The notes: generated by a model from the letters alone, not told the origin. A stretch of DNA of 64,000 nucleotides from Sinohyriopsis cumingii (GCA_028554795.2 CM068830.1:47878227-47942226), one strand, 5' to 3'; counted from the stretch's first letter, positions 11,907 to 23,467 are shown. Program-made: numbers and translations.

Positions 11907-12910
11907 CTAAGCTATTCGATAATGTTTCTGATAGAACTTGCGGAAAGTGAAACCATTACTCCATCCTACAGTTTTAATAATAGCATGCAAAGTCAGTTTC
12001 ATTTTAGCTGCAGCAGTGCTAGATGCAGCTCTAGTGATGTGTTCCCCCAAAATGGATGTATCAATCCCTTCCTCCTTCATAACAGTCTTGATCCATCTAG
12101 TTATGGTGCTTTTAGCAACAGCTCTAAAAGGAGGTTGTGTGGTTATCAATAACTTGTTCTCATTTCTCAGAAGGGAAGAAGTTTCTACTGATGTATTATT
12201 GTAAGCTTTCAACTATAGTCTTTTACCGTGATACGCAGAAACAGTCATTTGTGATAGACGTTGACTAGGTTAACTTTGTTTCAAAAGGTCCCTAAATCTG
12301 ACAACAAATCTATCAGAACAAAAGTAATATCGTCAATATTGATGACATGCAATGTTTGGCATCCCCGGCCACTAAGTAAGGTCGACAGGATCACTAATTT
12401 CTGAGTGACTTGTTTTAAAGACATATTCCCTAATGGAAACAATTCATCCAGATGCTGAAGCACAGTTCTCACATCCCAGGTTATGATATATGTTGGCAAC
12501 CATGGCCTACGTAGAAAAACTCCTCTCAAAAACCTTTTCATGAGAACATTATTAACCAAGTCAACATTACTACTAAATGTAACTAAAGTAGATATAGCAG
12601 ATCTGGCATTGTTGATGGAGCTGTAACCTAAATCAGAGTCAAACAGCTCTGTCAGGAAAGCCAGGATCAAATGCGCAGGTGGATCAAGGGGATTAATATA
12701 TTTCCCAACTGAAAAGTGCAACCATTTCTGGAGATGTGTCCAATATTGATTATTTGTAGATTCTCTCCATGAGTCTAGTATGACACTTACAGCTTGTCCT
12801 GATAAGTCTTTACGGAACAAGACTTTCCTGATAAGCGAAATAAAGCAAGCCGGGTTTCCCGCAGTTGATGTTCCTTGAGTGGATCCTGAGGTAAGGTCAA
12901 CATGAAGCAA
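11907..12910 (-). pseudogene. Tyrosine recombinase of the DIRS-like element
   Basis: Two pieces in different frames (12281-12910 and 11907-12212) form one recombinase reading toward lower coordinates. The first gives the helical core-binding domain (SWRESTNNQYWTHLQKW) and the start of the catalytic domain with LLSGRGCQTLHV, the box holding the first catalytic arginine. Relatives usually have Gln-Arg-Cys there, so Arg-Gly-Cys suggests damage at or next to that residue. The second piece has HITRAASS, the His-x-x-Arg box, and ends in GWSNGFTFRKFYQKHY with the nucleophilic tyrosine. The enzyme would insert the circular DNA form without target duplication. The break at about 12.25 kb makes it a pseudogene. 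Confidence 0.8.
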
Positions 12911-14779
12911 ATCTGTGGAAGAATGTACGATTGCTGAACAACTGTCGCAAAAGGCAGGGAAACCAGGGCTGTGTTGTCCACGATGGTGCTACAAGAAACA
13001 TGTATGCACAGTCGTCAACTATCTTCTGAAGAACAAGTCCCACCAGGCCGAAAGGCAAGAACATATATAAAATTAGGTCTGACCACGTCATAGAAAAAGT
13101 ATCAATGGCCCACGCATGCGGGTCTGATCTATATGACACGAATTTGATTATTCACTCTAGACTCAAACATATCAATATCATGCTATCCAAATATTGCATG
13201 AATTGTATCAAAGATTGCTTTGTTTAACATCCACTCTGCATCATCATTGAAATTCCTAGATAGGGGATCTTCTTCTACATTATTCTTTCCAGGAAGATGG
13301 CAAGCGCTCAACCAGCTGTGTCTTTCTATACACCAAAACAAAAGATCACTGGTCATTTGATATAGTAATCTCTTATTACCTCCCATTTTGTTAATGTAGC
13401 AACAGCTACAGTATTATCCATGAAAATCCTAATGTGTAAGTTATATTCGTATCGGCAAAGAGACTTGAATGTCGGGTAGCAGGTCTGCAATTCTAAAACA
13501 TTCATGTCCCTTATTGTCTCAGTACTACTCTAGCAACCACCAGTTTTAACATCGTCTGTCTCATTTACCCCTTCCAATCCTATAAAAGAACTGTCACCTT
13601 TGATAATAATGTCTGGGTTACCTCTACAAATAGGCTTAAGACTGATTGTAACATTTTGGATCCACCATTTAATTGTATATTTAGCATTGCTGAAAAGAGA
13701 TATTGATGCATCATAATTGCCCTTATGCATTTTCAGTAATCTGTCTTTCTCCCTTTCCGAAAGGTTTCCAGTAGAGAGGGGCATATTCTAAGCCTGGCTC
13801 ACTAGCAACCATTGTGGCTATGAATTGTGCTAATTCACAAATAGTCAAATGATTCCACTTCAACACTGTAACACAAAACTCAATCAATGCATGTGCATTT
13901 CCCTCAATCAATCTAACCGTCATATTTAATTAATTAATGAGAAATCCCACAAGCTTCTAGTTTGGGTAAGTCGCAACATGGATTTAGCTGGGTGTATTGT
14001 AAATCTTAAATCGTCCAATAATGCAGCAGTATGGTTTTGACACTCTTGTTTTGACACTCTAAGTATGTTGAACCATGAAGAAGACCATCAACCAAATAGA
14101 TGACATTGAGATAACCCATCTTACGCAAGGAAGAAAAGAACAGGTTTCCTAATTTTGGTGTATACTCGTAGTGCAGATGCCAGTCCATTTGGTAAACAGG
14201 TATACTGATAAAATTGTCCTTTCCACTGAAACCATAAGTATATGGAAAATCAGTGACAACTTTAAGAGAGTAGCATGCATCTTTCAGATCAATAGAAGCA
14301 AAATAAGAATCTTTGCGAACCATGGTCAGTGCTGTTTTTACTGTCTCCATTTTAAAATGGTAATGTACCACATGTGCATTTAAAGCATGCAGGTTAAGAA
14401 TAACATGGATGCTCACTTCATGCTTTTCTCAGGTGAAGATTTTAGACAAGTACTTTACACAGGCAAAGTTTATTCTCTCCAATACTCCCTTTTTCAGCAG
14501 TTTATCGATTTCAGTTGTAATTACAGTGGATTCTTTGTCAGAGAATTTTCTCTGTTTTGGAATACAAGTTTGGACTGAGCTGCTATCCAGTTCGAGTCTA
14601 TAACGTTTCAGATTAGATAAAATCCATGTATCATAAGTTATCTTCTGCCATTTGTTAGCACACCAACTAAATTTACCAGCAACAAAATTTTCTGGTGCAT
14701 TATATAAGGCTGGGAGAGAAATTGTGCTATCATAAATGAGAAAACTGCTACTTAACAGTTTTTGTGGAAGATGCAACAC
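12897..14779 (-). pseudogene. Reverse transcriptase-RNase H of the DIRS-like element
   Basis: Consecutive frames read: 14429-14779 (pre-RT, with ETEIDKLLKKGVLERI-like spacing), 14006-14416 (RT palm, with DSYFASIDLKDACYSL), 13723-13923 (TICELAQFIATMVAS), 13530-13784 (RNase H, GNPDIIIKGDSSF), 13183-13386 (ERHSWLSACHLPGKNN) and 12897-13139 (DPHAWAIDTFSMTW, then PSWTTQPWFP). These are the landmarks of DIRS-type pol in the right order. The YxDD-type catalytic motif reads IYLVDGLL, so one catalytic aspartate is replaced. At least five frame changes are needed. The protein would copy element RNA and remove it; this copy cannot. Confidence 0.8.
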
Positions 14780-14788
14780 TGCCTCTGT

Positions 14789-15799
14789 TCACAAATCTTG
14801 ACGGGGATTGTATGGTCTCCTCTTTTTAAGGTTATGTCGTCCTCGTTGGTATTGTTGCCGTTGATAGTGCTGAGACTTGGCCCCCATCTTGAATAAAAAA
14901 GACTTGGGTCCTGCTTGAGCACGGCCCTTTATAATTTGAGTATCATCCAGTGTTTGAAGCCGAAAACTTTCCAGACACTTTGTTCCACATCTGCTGAGCA
15001 TCTGCAATATTTTTAACTATTTTAGACAGATTATCTACAAACAGGAGGTCAGTCACCTTATTTTGGGGTGCACAGAGAAATTGATAACTGTAACGGAGAT
15101 CGGCTTGATCAGTTCTTTCCTCTTAGGATACATGTCACAAAATGCAGAAGAAAGCATCCGCAATACATCACCAGCATCTGCTAGCATTTATTTACATTTG
15201 TAGGTATACCGTCTAACTTAGTAAGTAGTAATTCATCCATGAGCCTGAGAAGGGAAACACTAGCTTTAGCAACAGTTCCATGAAACGTTTGGAGCTTGCA
15301 ATCCATTTGTTTTGTAGCTTTGTTCATTTTTGCCCAAATTTCGGATTTACTTTAGGCACACTTAAATTTTGGCAATTTTGTGGCCTGAAATGTTTTTCGC
15401 TCAAGTCCTTAATTTATCCTGTGCTATTTGGGCCCTAAATCCTGCCAAGCTCTCCTGAATGGGCTGCCCACAACGTTCGTTCACTTCATAAACGTCTGAG
15501 AGATCTTTCAGGATGTTATTATCTTCAGTTTCTGAGGGTAAATTTGGTAGTGATCTTACTAAGTTTTGAAGGCCATGCTCGAAGTCATCGACATCTTCCT
15601 TCCTTTCCGCAACGGTGTAAGAACGATTACTTGCCTCGTTGTACCGAACTGTTTCCGTCCGTACACGTTTCCGTGCCGGTCCATCAAATCTCGGCATATC
15701 AGCCATGGGTTTTACGCTAAGACTGTCAACTTGTGACTTCAAAGTTGTTACCATAGCTGACAAATTTGTCAATAACTCAAACTGACGGTCCCACATCAC
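14789..15799 (-). pseudogene. Gag-like protein of the DIRS-like element
   Basis: The N-terminal part (15401-15799) is a hydrophilic, partly coiled stretch of 132 residues. A frameshifted middle (about 15010-15400) contains MNKATKQMDCKLQ and LLRLMDELLLTKLDGIPTN. The C-terminal part (14789-15007) is basic and Arg/Gln-rich (QRQQYQRGRHNLKKRRPY). This acid-to-basic layout is usual for the first protein of DIRS-like elements, which packages element RNA. The start is taken at the Met near 15799 because the frame is open from there and the inverted-repeat region follows upstream. Several stops interrupt the middle. Confidence 0.65.
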
Positions 15800-16842
15800 T
15801 TGATTGTAGGTCGCTTGTCATTCAATAATACTGTCATCTGGGCGCCGCCATTGTTGTACAGATGTCACGTTTTCTGTCACCGACTCTCTCGAGATTTCAC
15901 AGTCACATTACAAACTAGTTGTCGGTAATGGCGTAGTGCCCTTATGGTATAACGGTACCAATTGCGCATGTCCAGGTGGGTGGAGCTTAAGGTGTAGGGA
16001 ACATTACATTAAGAAATAAAGAACAACACTACCTGTGATTGGTGCATTATGTAAGATTCGTTCTTTTGTTAGGCTTTAAAAACGTTAAGTCTCTTTTGGG
16101 AACATGTGAGATTATGTTAATTCCAGTCTAGATCATATTTTGTATTTTTTAACAATTTTTAAAATGTGGTACACATGGCTGAAAATGTGACTGTTGTGAC
16201 TAGATAACTCTTACCCCATCTAGTTCCATCAGAGTTATCTCTCTTAAATGCAGTGGAGTACCTGGTTTTGTTCTTGTCAAATTGAACATCTAACATTGTT
16301 CTCTATGACAGTGTGTGACATGCATGCTGAGGTAGGATAGAAAGTATATTTATTTCGCAAAACATTATCGTTGAGGTCTATGGAAAAACAATTGGTACCG
16401 TGATACTTTATCTGTAGATGCAGCATTTCTCCTTGATTTTGATGCCACTACAGGGCTATCGTTTTGAATTGTTGTTCCACCTTGGGAATCATTGCGTTAT
16501 GTTGCAACCGTGATGGTGAAATCTTTGGCCTTATCAGCTAGACGCTGGCTCTATTTTGCAATATTTCTTGCAGTAGTCCATGACCCGTATTGGCAGGATA
16601 CCTTTAGCTTTGTCCTGAATCCGCCATTGTGCAGAGCTATGCAAGAGACGACACTTAAAAACGTTCAATCAATAAAGTAAGGTACAGTTATGACTGTATA
16701 AGGCCTTTCAAAACGTAGAGGAAGTTTCTGCCCTACGTTAATTTTAAATTTGCATGAAAGTTCAGGTGTAAATTAGTGGAATCGCGAAAGTTTTAAACTC
16801 GAGAAAAACACAAAGTACTGACTCACTGACGCTGGATCATTC

Positions 16843-16910
16843 ACTGACTCATCACGTGACCAATTCCATCTCATGGGTTCCCGAGGCACTTACAGAGGAA
16901 ATAAAATCAC
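16843..16910. repeat. Terminal inverted repeat of the DIRS-like element (5' side)
   Basis: This matches the reverse complement of 11487-11558: gactcatcacgtgac, attccatctcatg and ggcacttacag are shared in the same order. The match fades at about 16912, which I take as the element's end. Confidence 0.7.
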
Positions 16911-16912
16911 CG

Positions 16913-17690
16913 AACTTTCTTGAAGAAATGAAATCATTTTAGATTGAAATAAAGAAACTTTCATACACAGCCAATCTAGTTCCGAGATGTGCATGATAGT
17001 TCTCTACACGGCAAATGCACTATGAATTGCACACTGTGTTTACGTCACCCTCATTCATACTCGCGTGACATTCTTGAACTACTTGGTAATTGATTTGACC
17101 TTTGCGATGCGACTAGCTTTGAATGGAATTCTTACAACGAAATGTACATGTACATGAATTTAGTACTTTCCACTGAATTGCAGAATTTAAAATATAACTG
17201 TCATAGTCTAAAGTGACTTAAATAAAAAGTATATTGTAAATTCAAAAGATAATAATTAGATCCGAAATAGTATATTTAATTTATATTGTCTGTTGTATTT
17301 TATACAAGATCATAGGTTATGTATTTCTGAAGATTATTATTGACCTTGGTCAAAAATTAATTGTCTACCAGGCTAACGACATTTATTCTGTAAACAACAT
17401 AATACATATGTAGTATTATTTCTCAGACTGTAGATTAAATATTGATATCATTATTATTGGAGGCAAACATGTTTATTTTAATACGAGTCAAGGACATTTG
17501 TTTTTCACTTGTAAATTCTTAAACTTTCAGTGTTTTAGAAAGGAAACATACATTATGTATTAATGACTTATTGTGTCTTAAGTTTTCTTATTAACGTTGT
17601 TTACTTGAAACATGGCCCATTCCTACGTTAGCATTCGAAGATCAATTAGTCTTATTGTTATGCTCAGTTTTTAACTTGAGTGGATTTTTT
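16913..17690. other. AT-rich interval without genes
   Basis: I see no coding signal or repeat in this interval between the DIRS-like element and the LTR-like sequence at 18.0 kb. Confidence 0.4.
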
Positions 17691-17959
17691 ATTTATTTAA
17701 ATTACTCGCTGGAATTACTTAGTAATTATTAATACTTCTTGGACCAAATCATTAATTTGGAAATGTGATGAATTCAGTCAAGGACGTTTTGGATTATATT
17801 ATTTTGATACATCAAAAAGAATGTTATTTCATCGCCACATTACAGGCCATCGACACAATAGCATATTCAAGACTACAGGCATATCAGCACATTTGAACAT
17901 GTTATAGAACTTTTAGGAATATTATGGATTTAATTAAGAATACTGTAAAAAAGTTCGTT

Positions 17960-18070
17960 CTTAAATATTCACTTTGTATTCTAAGGAAATAAATTATTTG
18001 TTGAATTTGACAAAACGTTTTAGTTTTCGATCTTTTCTGTTACCTATTTTAAAACAGTAGAGTCGTAACA
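17960..18070 (+). repeat. Ty3/gypsy LTR 3' part (related to the LTR at 30.1-30.5 kb)
   Basis: The stretch tcactttgtattcta and the following aaataaatt, gttgaattt and cttttctgttac blocks parallel 30440-30542, ending in the same cgtaaca. Weaker similarity extends upstream to about 17820 (cacattacaggc against cacaacaggcac). The 5' limit is not clear. No gag follows, so this is a solo LTR or an end left by deletion. The aataaa inside would be the LTR polyadenylation signal. Confidence 0.5.
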
Positions 18071-18318
18071 CTGAGAAATGTGTTATATATCTTCTTGATC
18101 CTGCAAATAAGATGTTTAGGTATCATTGATGTATTAGTTTGAGTGTGTGGATTTACTTGGAGAATTAGTACCTTAAAATTATCCAACCAGAGTTCATTTT
18201 AGGTTGTGTTACTTTGCCATTTACCCTTAGTTTTAACTTGTGGTGCAAGAAAGGTACCTCTTTAGTGCAGTAGCATCATAATGTGAATATTTGCTTGTTT
18301 TGCCCCTTTGGACCTTGA

Positions 18319-18384
18319 CTAATCTCCACAGCCTCTATCCCCCATGACTTGGCATGCAAGCCAGATACAACCAGTGGAGATTAG
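18319..18384. repeat. Perfect 11-bp inverted repeat with 44-base loop
   Basis: ctaatctccac at 18319-18329 pairs exactly with gtggagattag at 18374-18384. The loop contains ggcatgc-type palindromic sequence. It may be a foldback remnant; no gene is attached. Confidence 0.6.
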
Positions 18385-19033
18385 CGTTAATGATCCACGA
18401 AAGTAGCAAAAACGCAGACACGTTGTTGTGGTTATTTATGGCATTAGCTGACTATAGGAGGGATCAATAACATGTTTTTCAAAAATTTGTTAGCGACAAA
18501 TAAGATACCATAAACAACATTGTTTGGATCTAAATTTTGGACAAAACTTTTTTTTAATAAACACGAGACCACCGAGTCTAGCTTGTGAGAAGTGAAAATT
18601 AATTTGATGCGTAAAGTCAGCTTCTGTAGTGGACTCACGGCATGCATGTTTGAATCGTATCTGAAACTGATACGGACTCCAAACAATAGGTGGTTGTAAA
18701 ACATCATGAAGTATATTTACAATTAGGTGCTTGACAAAATTTCAAAGAACTAACTAACAAAGTACAGCTTGGACAGAGAAATCTCCTTTTATATTCTATA
18801 ATTACTATTGTATATTCTAGCAAAAATCAGACAGACTCAAAATATCTTGAAGACGTGCATGGAAAGTCACAGAAAATGGAATTACTTTACCAAATGTCTG
18901 GAATAATAAACTGAAGTAAGAGAAATTTTCTATATCATTTAAAAATATCGAAGAAGCTTAGAAAATCTTATATGTTTTCAGAGACATATAGAAGCATATT
19001 GATAAATTGATTAAATTGGGAGTGACCTTATAA
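18385..19033. other. AT-rich interval without a recognisable gene
   Basis: The open frame on the - strand at 18444-18707 has no motif and looks like chance. Nothing else is seen before the coding-like islands that start at 19034. Confidence 0.4.
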
Positions 19034-19279
19034 ATGGAATCGGATAAACTAGGACAGGCGTATGAAGAGAAAAAGAAAACGACTTTACATGACATAGTGC
19101 AAGAAAAAGTAGATTATCTGACTAAATCACACTATGTGTCGGACGCATCAGAAGCAAGTGAAATATTTGATTGCATCGAATGTTCTAGCTGCAATGATGA
19201 AACATCCAATAGCACATCAATTAAACAGATGTTTTGGAAGTATTATTTAGGAATGAAATCCGAACTGACCCATCGTTAG
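19034..19279 (+). CDS. Unrecognised coding-like open frame (81 residues)
   Basis: An ATG-led frame encodes a hydrophilic peptide with a Lys/Glu-rich start (YEEKKKTTLHDIVQEK) and a middle with three cysteines (FDCIECSSCND). Its balanced composition differs from the AT-driven random frames around it. I do not recognise it. Two further coding-like islands on the same strand follow at 19524 and 19715, so the three may be pieces of one decayed gene or element. Confidence 0.3.
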   Translation: MESDKLGQAYEEKKKTTLHDIVQEKVDYLTKSHYVSDASEASEIFDCIECSSCNDETSNSTSIKQMFWKYYLGMKSELTHR

Positions 19280-19523
19280 TTGATATACGAACTTGGTTAC
19301 AAACAATTACTGGGACATAGTAAATGTAAAGGTGTATGCCTTTTAAACTATGAAAACTGCAGCAGAACCTGTCACTCTATGAATACTGTAAAAACACATA
19401 TGCTAGTATTACGTAATGGTACTGAAATCATGTAATCAACCCTGCCAGCCATGTAGATCTGTTATTGAATATTATTATTCGCGTAAAACAATTGCTTCTG
19501 TGATTGCACAGGCCACCTGTGAT

Positions 19524-19692
19524 TTAACAGACAGATGAAGAAATAAATAATATAATAGCTAGGAACAAAGCAGTTGCAGTTTCTGGTCCTAGTATAGTAC
19601 AAACACTAAAAGAAGTTATTGATGGACTTCTTATTAGAGAAGCCTTTCCCCTTTATGTAAGTATGCCTATTAAAACAAAGTGCACAACAGCA
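19524..19692 (+). pseudogene. Unrecognised coding-like island (about 56 codons, no ATG)
   Basis: Between a TAA and a TAG, a frame reads DEEINNIIARNKAVAVSGPS and then a helical stretch with LKEVIDGLLIREAFPLYV. The residue mix is that of a real protein. The upstream aacag could be a splice acceptor. It lies directly before, and in a different frame from, the frame at 19715. Function unknown. Confidence 0.3.
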
Positions 19693-19714
19693 AGGAATGT
19701 GAATATCAAGTAGC

Positions 19715-19924
19715 ATGCAAAAAGCCGACATATTTAAATTATTGAGATCCATACTGGCACCGAATCAACCTGCTCCATCACTGGTCACTAATGCAACACC
19801 AGTTGCCAATGCAGCAATAGTACAACAACTGAAAGAATTTGCATGTGATGATAATATACAAATACCAAAAGATGCAAGAAAAGCGGACATATATGCATTA
19901 GTAGAGGCGCTTTCCCGAAAATAG
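19715..19924 (+). CDS. Small protein or gene fragment with two KADI-type helix motifs
   Basis: The 69 residues contain KADIFKLLRSIL near the start and, at the end, LKEFACDDNIQIPKDARKAD followed by IYALVEAL. The latter has the spacing of a helix-extended-loop-helix (HeH/SAP-like) motif: helix, an Ile-Pro-Lys loop, Arg-Lys-Ala-Asp-Ile, helix. Such motifs bind DNA or occur in virion and phage proteins. A Pro/Ala linker lies between the two. It ends in TAG. Whether it is an intact small gene or the end of a larger one shifted from 19524 cannot be told. Confidence 0.35.
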   Translation: MQKADIFKLLRSILAPNQPAPSLVTNATPVANAAIVQQLKEFACDDNIQIPKDARKADIYALVEALSRK

Positions 19925-20440
19925 TCATCATATTGAGGATGAACGAAAACGTATGAATGACAAAACAGACAGAAAAAAACACAGACAGAACAATGGATAG
20001 AAAAAGCCATTAATAGTGTTTGATAGGATTATGTCTGGTAATTCCTAATTCCTCGTGCATGTCACAAATTTTCTACTTCAATAATAATTAATGGAAAACA
20101 TGAATATTCTTTAACAGACAGACTGATGGCATAATTCGTGCAAACTATAAAATATGGCCGTTTCCTTGGGCTGATTTTCCTTCTGGTACAAATTAACCGA
20201 AATAACATTTTTATATTAAATTTTCCACCCATTACTATGACGAAAATATTTTGTTTACACTTATTTTCACATAGTGATGTATGTTTCCAACAAATGTTCC
20301 ATAAACTTATGTTCTCACCATGATAACAACGAAAATTTTGCATGGAAACTCCCTAGACCCAGATGTGACAGATAGTGAGAACTATTTTCCCTTCTCTTCA
20401 TCATTATGATTTCAGAGGTGTCACCCTATCGAAAACTGAA

Positions 20441-20628
20441 ATAGGTATGAAATTTGGAGGATTCGAGAGGTGTTGAAGTTCGATCCTATCTGTGACAAAG
20501 AGAAGACAACCTTCAGAAATGAAGATACTGTTTGCTTTATTAAATCAAAACGAAGGTTCCATGTATGCAACTACAAACGCAAAACTGTACCAGTAGAAAT
20601 TATTCTACATTACGATAGACATTAATGA
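20441..20628 (+). pseudogene. Unrecognised coding-like island (about 61 codons)
   Basis: A frame without ATG runs between stops and reads VLKFDPICDKEKTTFRNEDT, then FIKSKRRFHVCNYKRK and VPVEIIL. The alternation of hydrophobic and charged residues suggests a beta-rich domain. The frame just upstream (from a ttcag acceptor at about 20411) is also coding-like for 17 codons but one base out of register, so there may be a frameshift or a short intron. Family unknown. Confidence 0.3.
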
Positions 20629-21787
20629 AAGGTCAAGGTCACTATTTATGAAATATGTATTATGCGAGCTCATTGAGCCGCATATTTATCTTCATGATTT
20701 TGTATCATTCATTGAATAATATGACCGATAAAACATTTTTTCTTTTACAGAAGCCTTTATGGTTCCTCCCAACCTGATGAACGAGAGTGACATCATCTGT
20801 GCCAAAAGTGGATCCTAGTTATTGGTATTTGTTATTGAGTTTCTTGCCACGTTTGAAATACTTATAAATAACATCATCCTATGCATACCCTGTCTCCTCC
20901 TCCTCCACCCCATCTCATTGTTATAATCATCAAGAAAGGCTCTGTATGCATAAAAACTATGTCCCCTTCCGAAATAGATAAAACCCAACTAACACAATTG
21001 TTGAAACCAAAAGTGGAAAGCGCACTTTCTGCTTTCCACGCCTTGTTTTCATTATACTCATTGTTGATATAATTGTCAATAGTATTTTATACAAATAAGC
21101 TAATTTTATTTGAAATTTTGTCAGCTGTAAGCATGCTTTAATGGTTATAATGTTTGTCTTCTCTATCTTCTCAGAAAATATTTACCTTTTGCATTTAGGA
21201 ATGACGAATTTGTGTGGCAGTTGTGATATTATTGGGAATATTAACGAATTCGTATTGTTTCAAATTATGTTTGTCACTGTTTGGTCTTTTGCTGTTGTTA
21301 TTGTCATGGTGTTTTTATCTTCTTCAGAGAATACATTTAGTATTCTAATATTATTGGTAAAGCTTGATAACCTACCTAGAGGCAAGTGTTTGTACGTAAG
21401 CAAATTCATATACGAACAATGGTATGGTCAGGGGTAAAACGAAAGCGCCACTGGAACATCTGCAAGATGACATGCAGTTATGTTGCAACACTAATTTGTT
21501 AGAATTATAAACTTAAATTCAGCCATTTGTGATTGAGTAATTAAGTAAGTTGATACCGTTGTCATAATAACATTATGGCAGGATCAAAATTATGCTGGTA
21601 AGTAAAGATTTAAATATTACAAAAAAAGCAGGCGTTGTTCCAGCGGGAAATACATTGGTAACAACAAAATTGGTATCTGGCAAAACAGTTATTTATTTTA
21701 TTTATTAATAAATAAATGTCGACGACGAACATTAAATAGAAATAAACAAAATCTTAGCACGCTGCTAAATAAAGTTAAGAAAAATAA

Positions 21788-21822
21788 CTCTCTCTTTCTC
21801 TCTCTCTCTCTATTTTCTCTCT
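21788..21822. repeat. CT-rich microsatellite
   Basis: An imperfect CT dinucleotide run with TTT interruptions. No gene is implied. Confidence 0.85.
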
Positions 21823-22324
21823 GTACGATACACGAGAATATCAGTCCCTTAAATTATGATGCTCTGATTTACCGTTTGTTTTTTCCTTCTTGTGTTAAGC
21901 CTTTGCAATCGTGTATAAGGAAATGTATGCAACCATATTCTTCTTCCGTTTCTGTATCTAGAAGTTTTAACTCTTAAAACATATCTTTCTCTAATATTCA
22001 AAGATGCCAACTCTATAATTATGGTATGTTTGTATCCTATTTAAAACTTTGGAGATGTGGTATCTCCAAAGGATTTCCATTTCATATGGTATTCGTCCCG
22101 ACCGTTATCATTAAAATACTTGTTCTTTCCCTTTAGATATATCTAATTATTAATTTGTGATGTATGATTAATTGTAATAAATAATCTAGATTGGTGGTGA
22201 ATTTGAGGAATAAAATACAGTAAAATGTCGAGGAAAATAATAAGTACATGGAGTTAAAACAGGAGAAAGCTTGAATCCAAAACGGACATGTAGCTTATAA
22301 TAAAGTAGTTAAAAGAGTCCAGGG

Positions 22325-22405
22325 CTCATCCAATGTGGGTATGTCAGAAAGCTTGCCAGTAGCTTCCCGTGTCATTCTTAGAGGGTTTTTCCGGCTTCTT
22401 CCTCC
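22325..22405. repeat. SINE-family fragment
   Basis: ccaatgtgggtatgtcag followed by aagcttgccagtagcttcc matches the start of the copy at 5110 and the fragment at 41935. It continues into a ttcctccactgg block shared with the last. No tRNA-like head is visible here. Confidence 0.5.
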
Positions 22406-23319
22406 ACTGGCTGCAATGTATAAGGTATACGATGAAAAATGGCATTAAGCCATAATCAAAAAGAATAACTGACTGCAGATACAGGGGGCCACTATCCCAG
22501 TCCTTAATATAGGTCAGATGTAAATTATCATGTCTGAAGAATTAATACAACGCTTCATCCTTGGTGTAGTGAGTCAAAATCAGGGAATAAACCATCCTGG
22601 CACTAAATATAGTTGATCACATATTCTAAAAATATATTTTATATTAGGTTGAATTTTTTTCTGGCATGCGTCCAGAAGAGGAAAACGAGGACGTGAGTGC
22701 CTGCATGTAGTATTTTCAAACCCTTACAATGATCAATGCAGAGGCTTTCATAAAAATGTGTCCAATCAAAAAAGATTTTTTAAATAATAATGTAGCATGA
22801 TGTTTTGTTGCGCCTTTGGTCTGGGAAAGTATGGCTATATAGGTCTCGTGCAACAATCTACATTGAAATATAAAGACCATTAAAAGTACAAAAGTGGGAC
22901 AGTATCAGATTAACATTTTAAGAGATTTCACGTGTTCAATAAATTATTGAATCTTTAAAGATTTTCCTCATTCCCCGCCTTCCCATCAACTCATCCCACT
23001 AGGAACACGCCTTCCCATCAACTCATCCAACTAGGAACACGACTAAAAATATCAACGGATCTGAGTTATAAGATACGTCAGGCTAATTATTTCCTCAGAA
23101 CAAGTTCAATCATATTCCAAACCAAAAAAATCAATATAACTATTCATTAAAGCTTATAATACTTTCCACTCTGTTTGCTCATTATCCTTGCATCTATTTT
23201 GTCGTTGAAAGCAAAGTGACAGTACGAGTCAATAAAGAAACGATTTCTCCAGCTAATTTAAAAGCCTGCTTATTATACTATCAATCATGTCAGATAAATT
23301 TCATGTTGCTTGTTTTCAG

Positions 23320-23467
23320 CAAACTCACACAAATAGTTGGCAATATTTGTCATGCCTTGCCTAAGGTTGATAACAAAGACAATGAGCTGCCTTTAGCACC
23401 ACAACAATTAAAGCTAACACTACCACCTATTCCTCCACATCTTGTTGAACAGTTTAAAAAAGCTTGA
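23320..23467 (+). CDS. Probable last coding exon of an unidentified host gene
   Basis: A good acceptor (ttgcttgttttcag) is followed by 49 codons ending in TGA. The peptide has LTQIVGNICHALPKVDNKD and then a proline-rich amphipathic end, LTLPPIPPHLVEQFKKA. It does not look like a transposon protein, and the composition is far from random for this AT level. The exon starts one base into a codon. No upstream exon was recognised with confidence, so the gene body probably lies to the left at low exon density. I cannot name the gene. Confidence 0.45.

Larger units (their letters stand above)
11449..16912 (-). mobile_element. DIRS-like tyrosine-recombinase retroelement (degraded)
   Basis: On the - strand the order is gag, reverse transcriptase, RNase H and tyrosine recombinase, with no integrase or LTRs, which defines the DIRS group. 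The two ends match as inverted repeats: 11487-11558 and 16843-16910 share, in opposite orientation, gactcatcacgtgac, attccatctcatg and ggcacttacag. A further inverted copy of the low-coordinate end lies just inside it (11647-11730). That is where DIRS elements carry an internal complementary region used to template the circular intermediate. All coding parts carry frameshifts or stops, so this copy is inactive. Confidence 0.8.
20640..23315. other. Interval without assignable genes
   Basis: The interval holds a CT-rich microsatellite (21788-21822) and a SINE-family fragment near 22325-22400. A short splice-acceptor-led frame at 20751-20819 (AFMVPPNLMNESDIICAKSG then stop) could be a last exon but is too short to support. 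The other open frames are hydrophobic and AT-driven. Confidence 0.35.

Noticed and set aside
20751-20819. Short acceptor-led frame ending in a stop
   Set aside because: Only 22 codons and no partner exon; too little to support.
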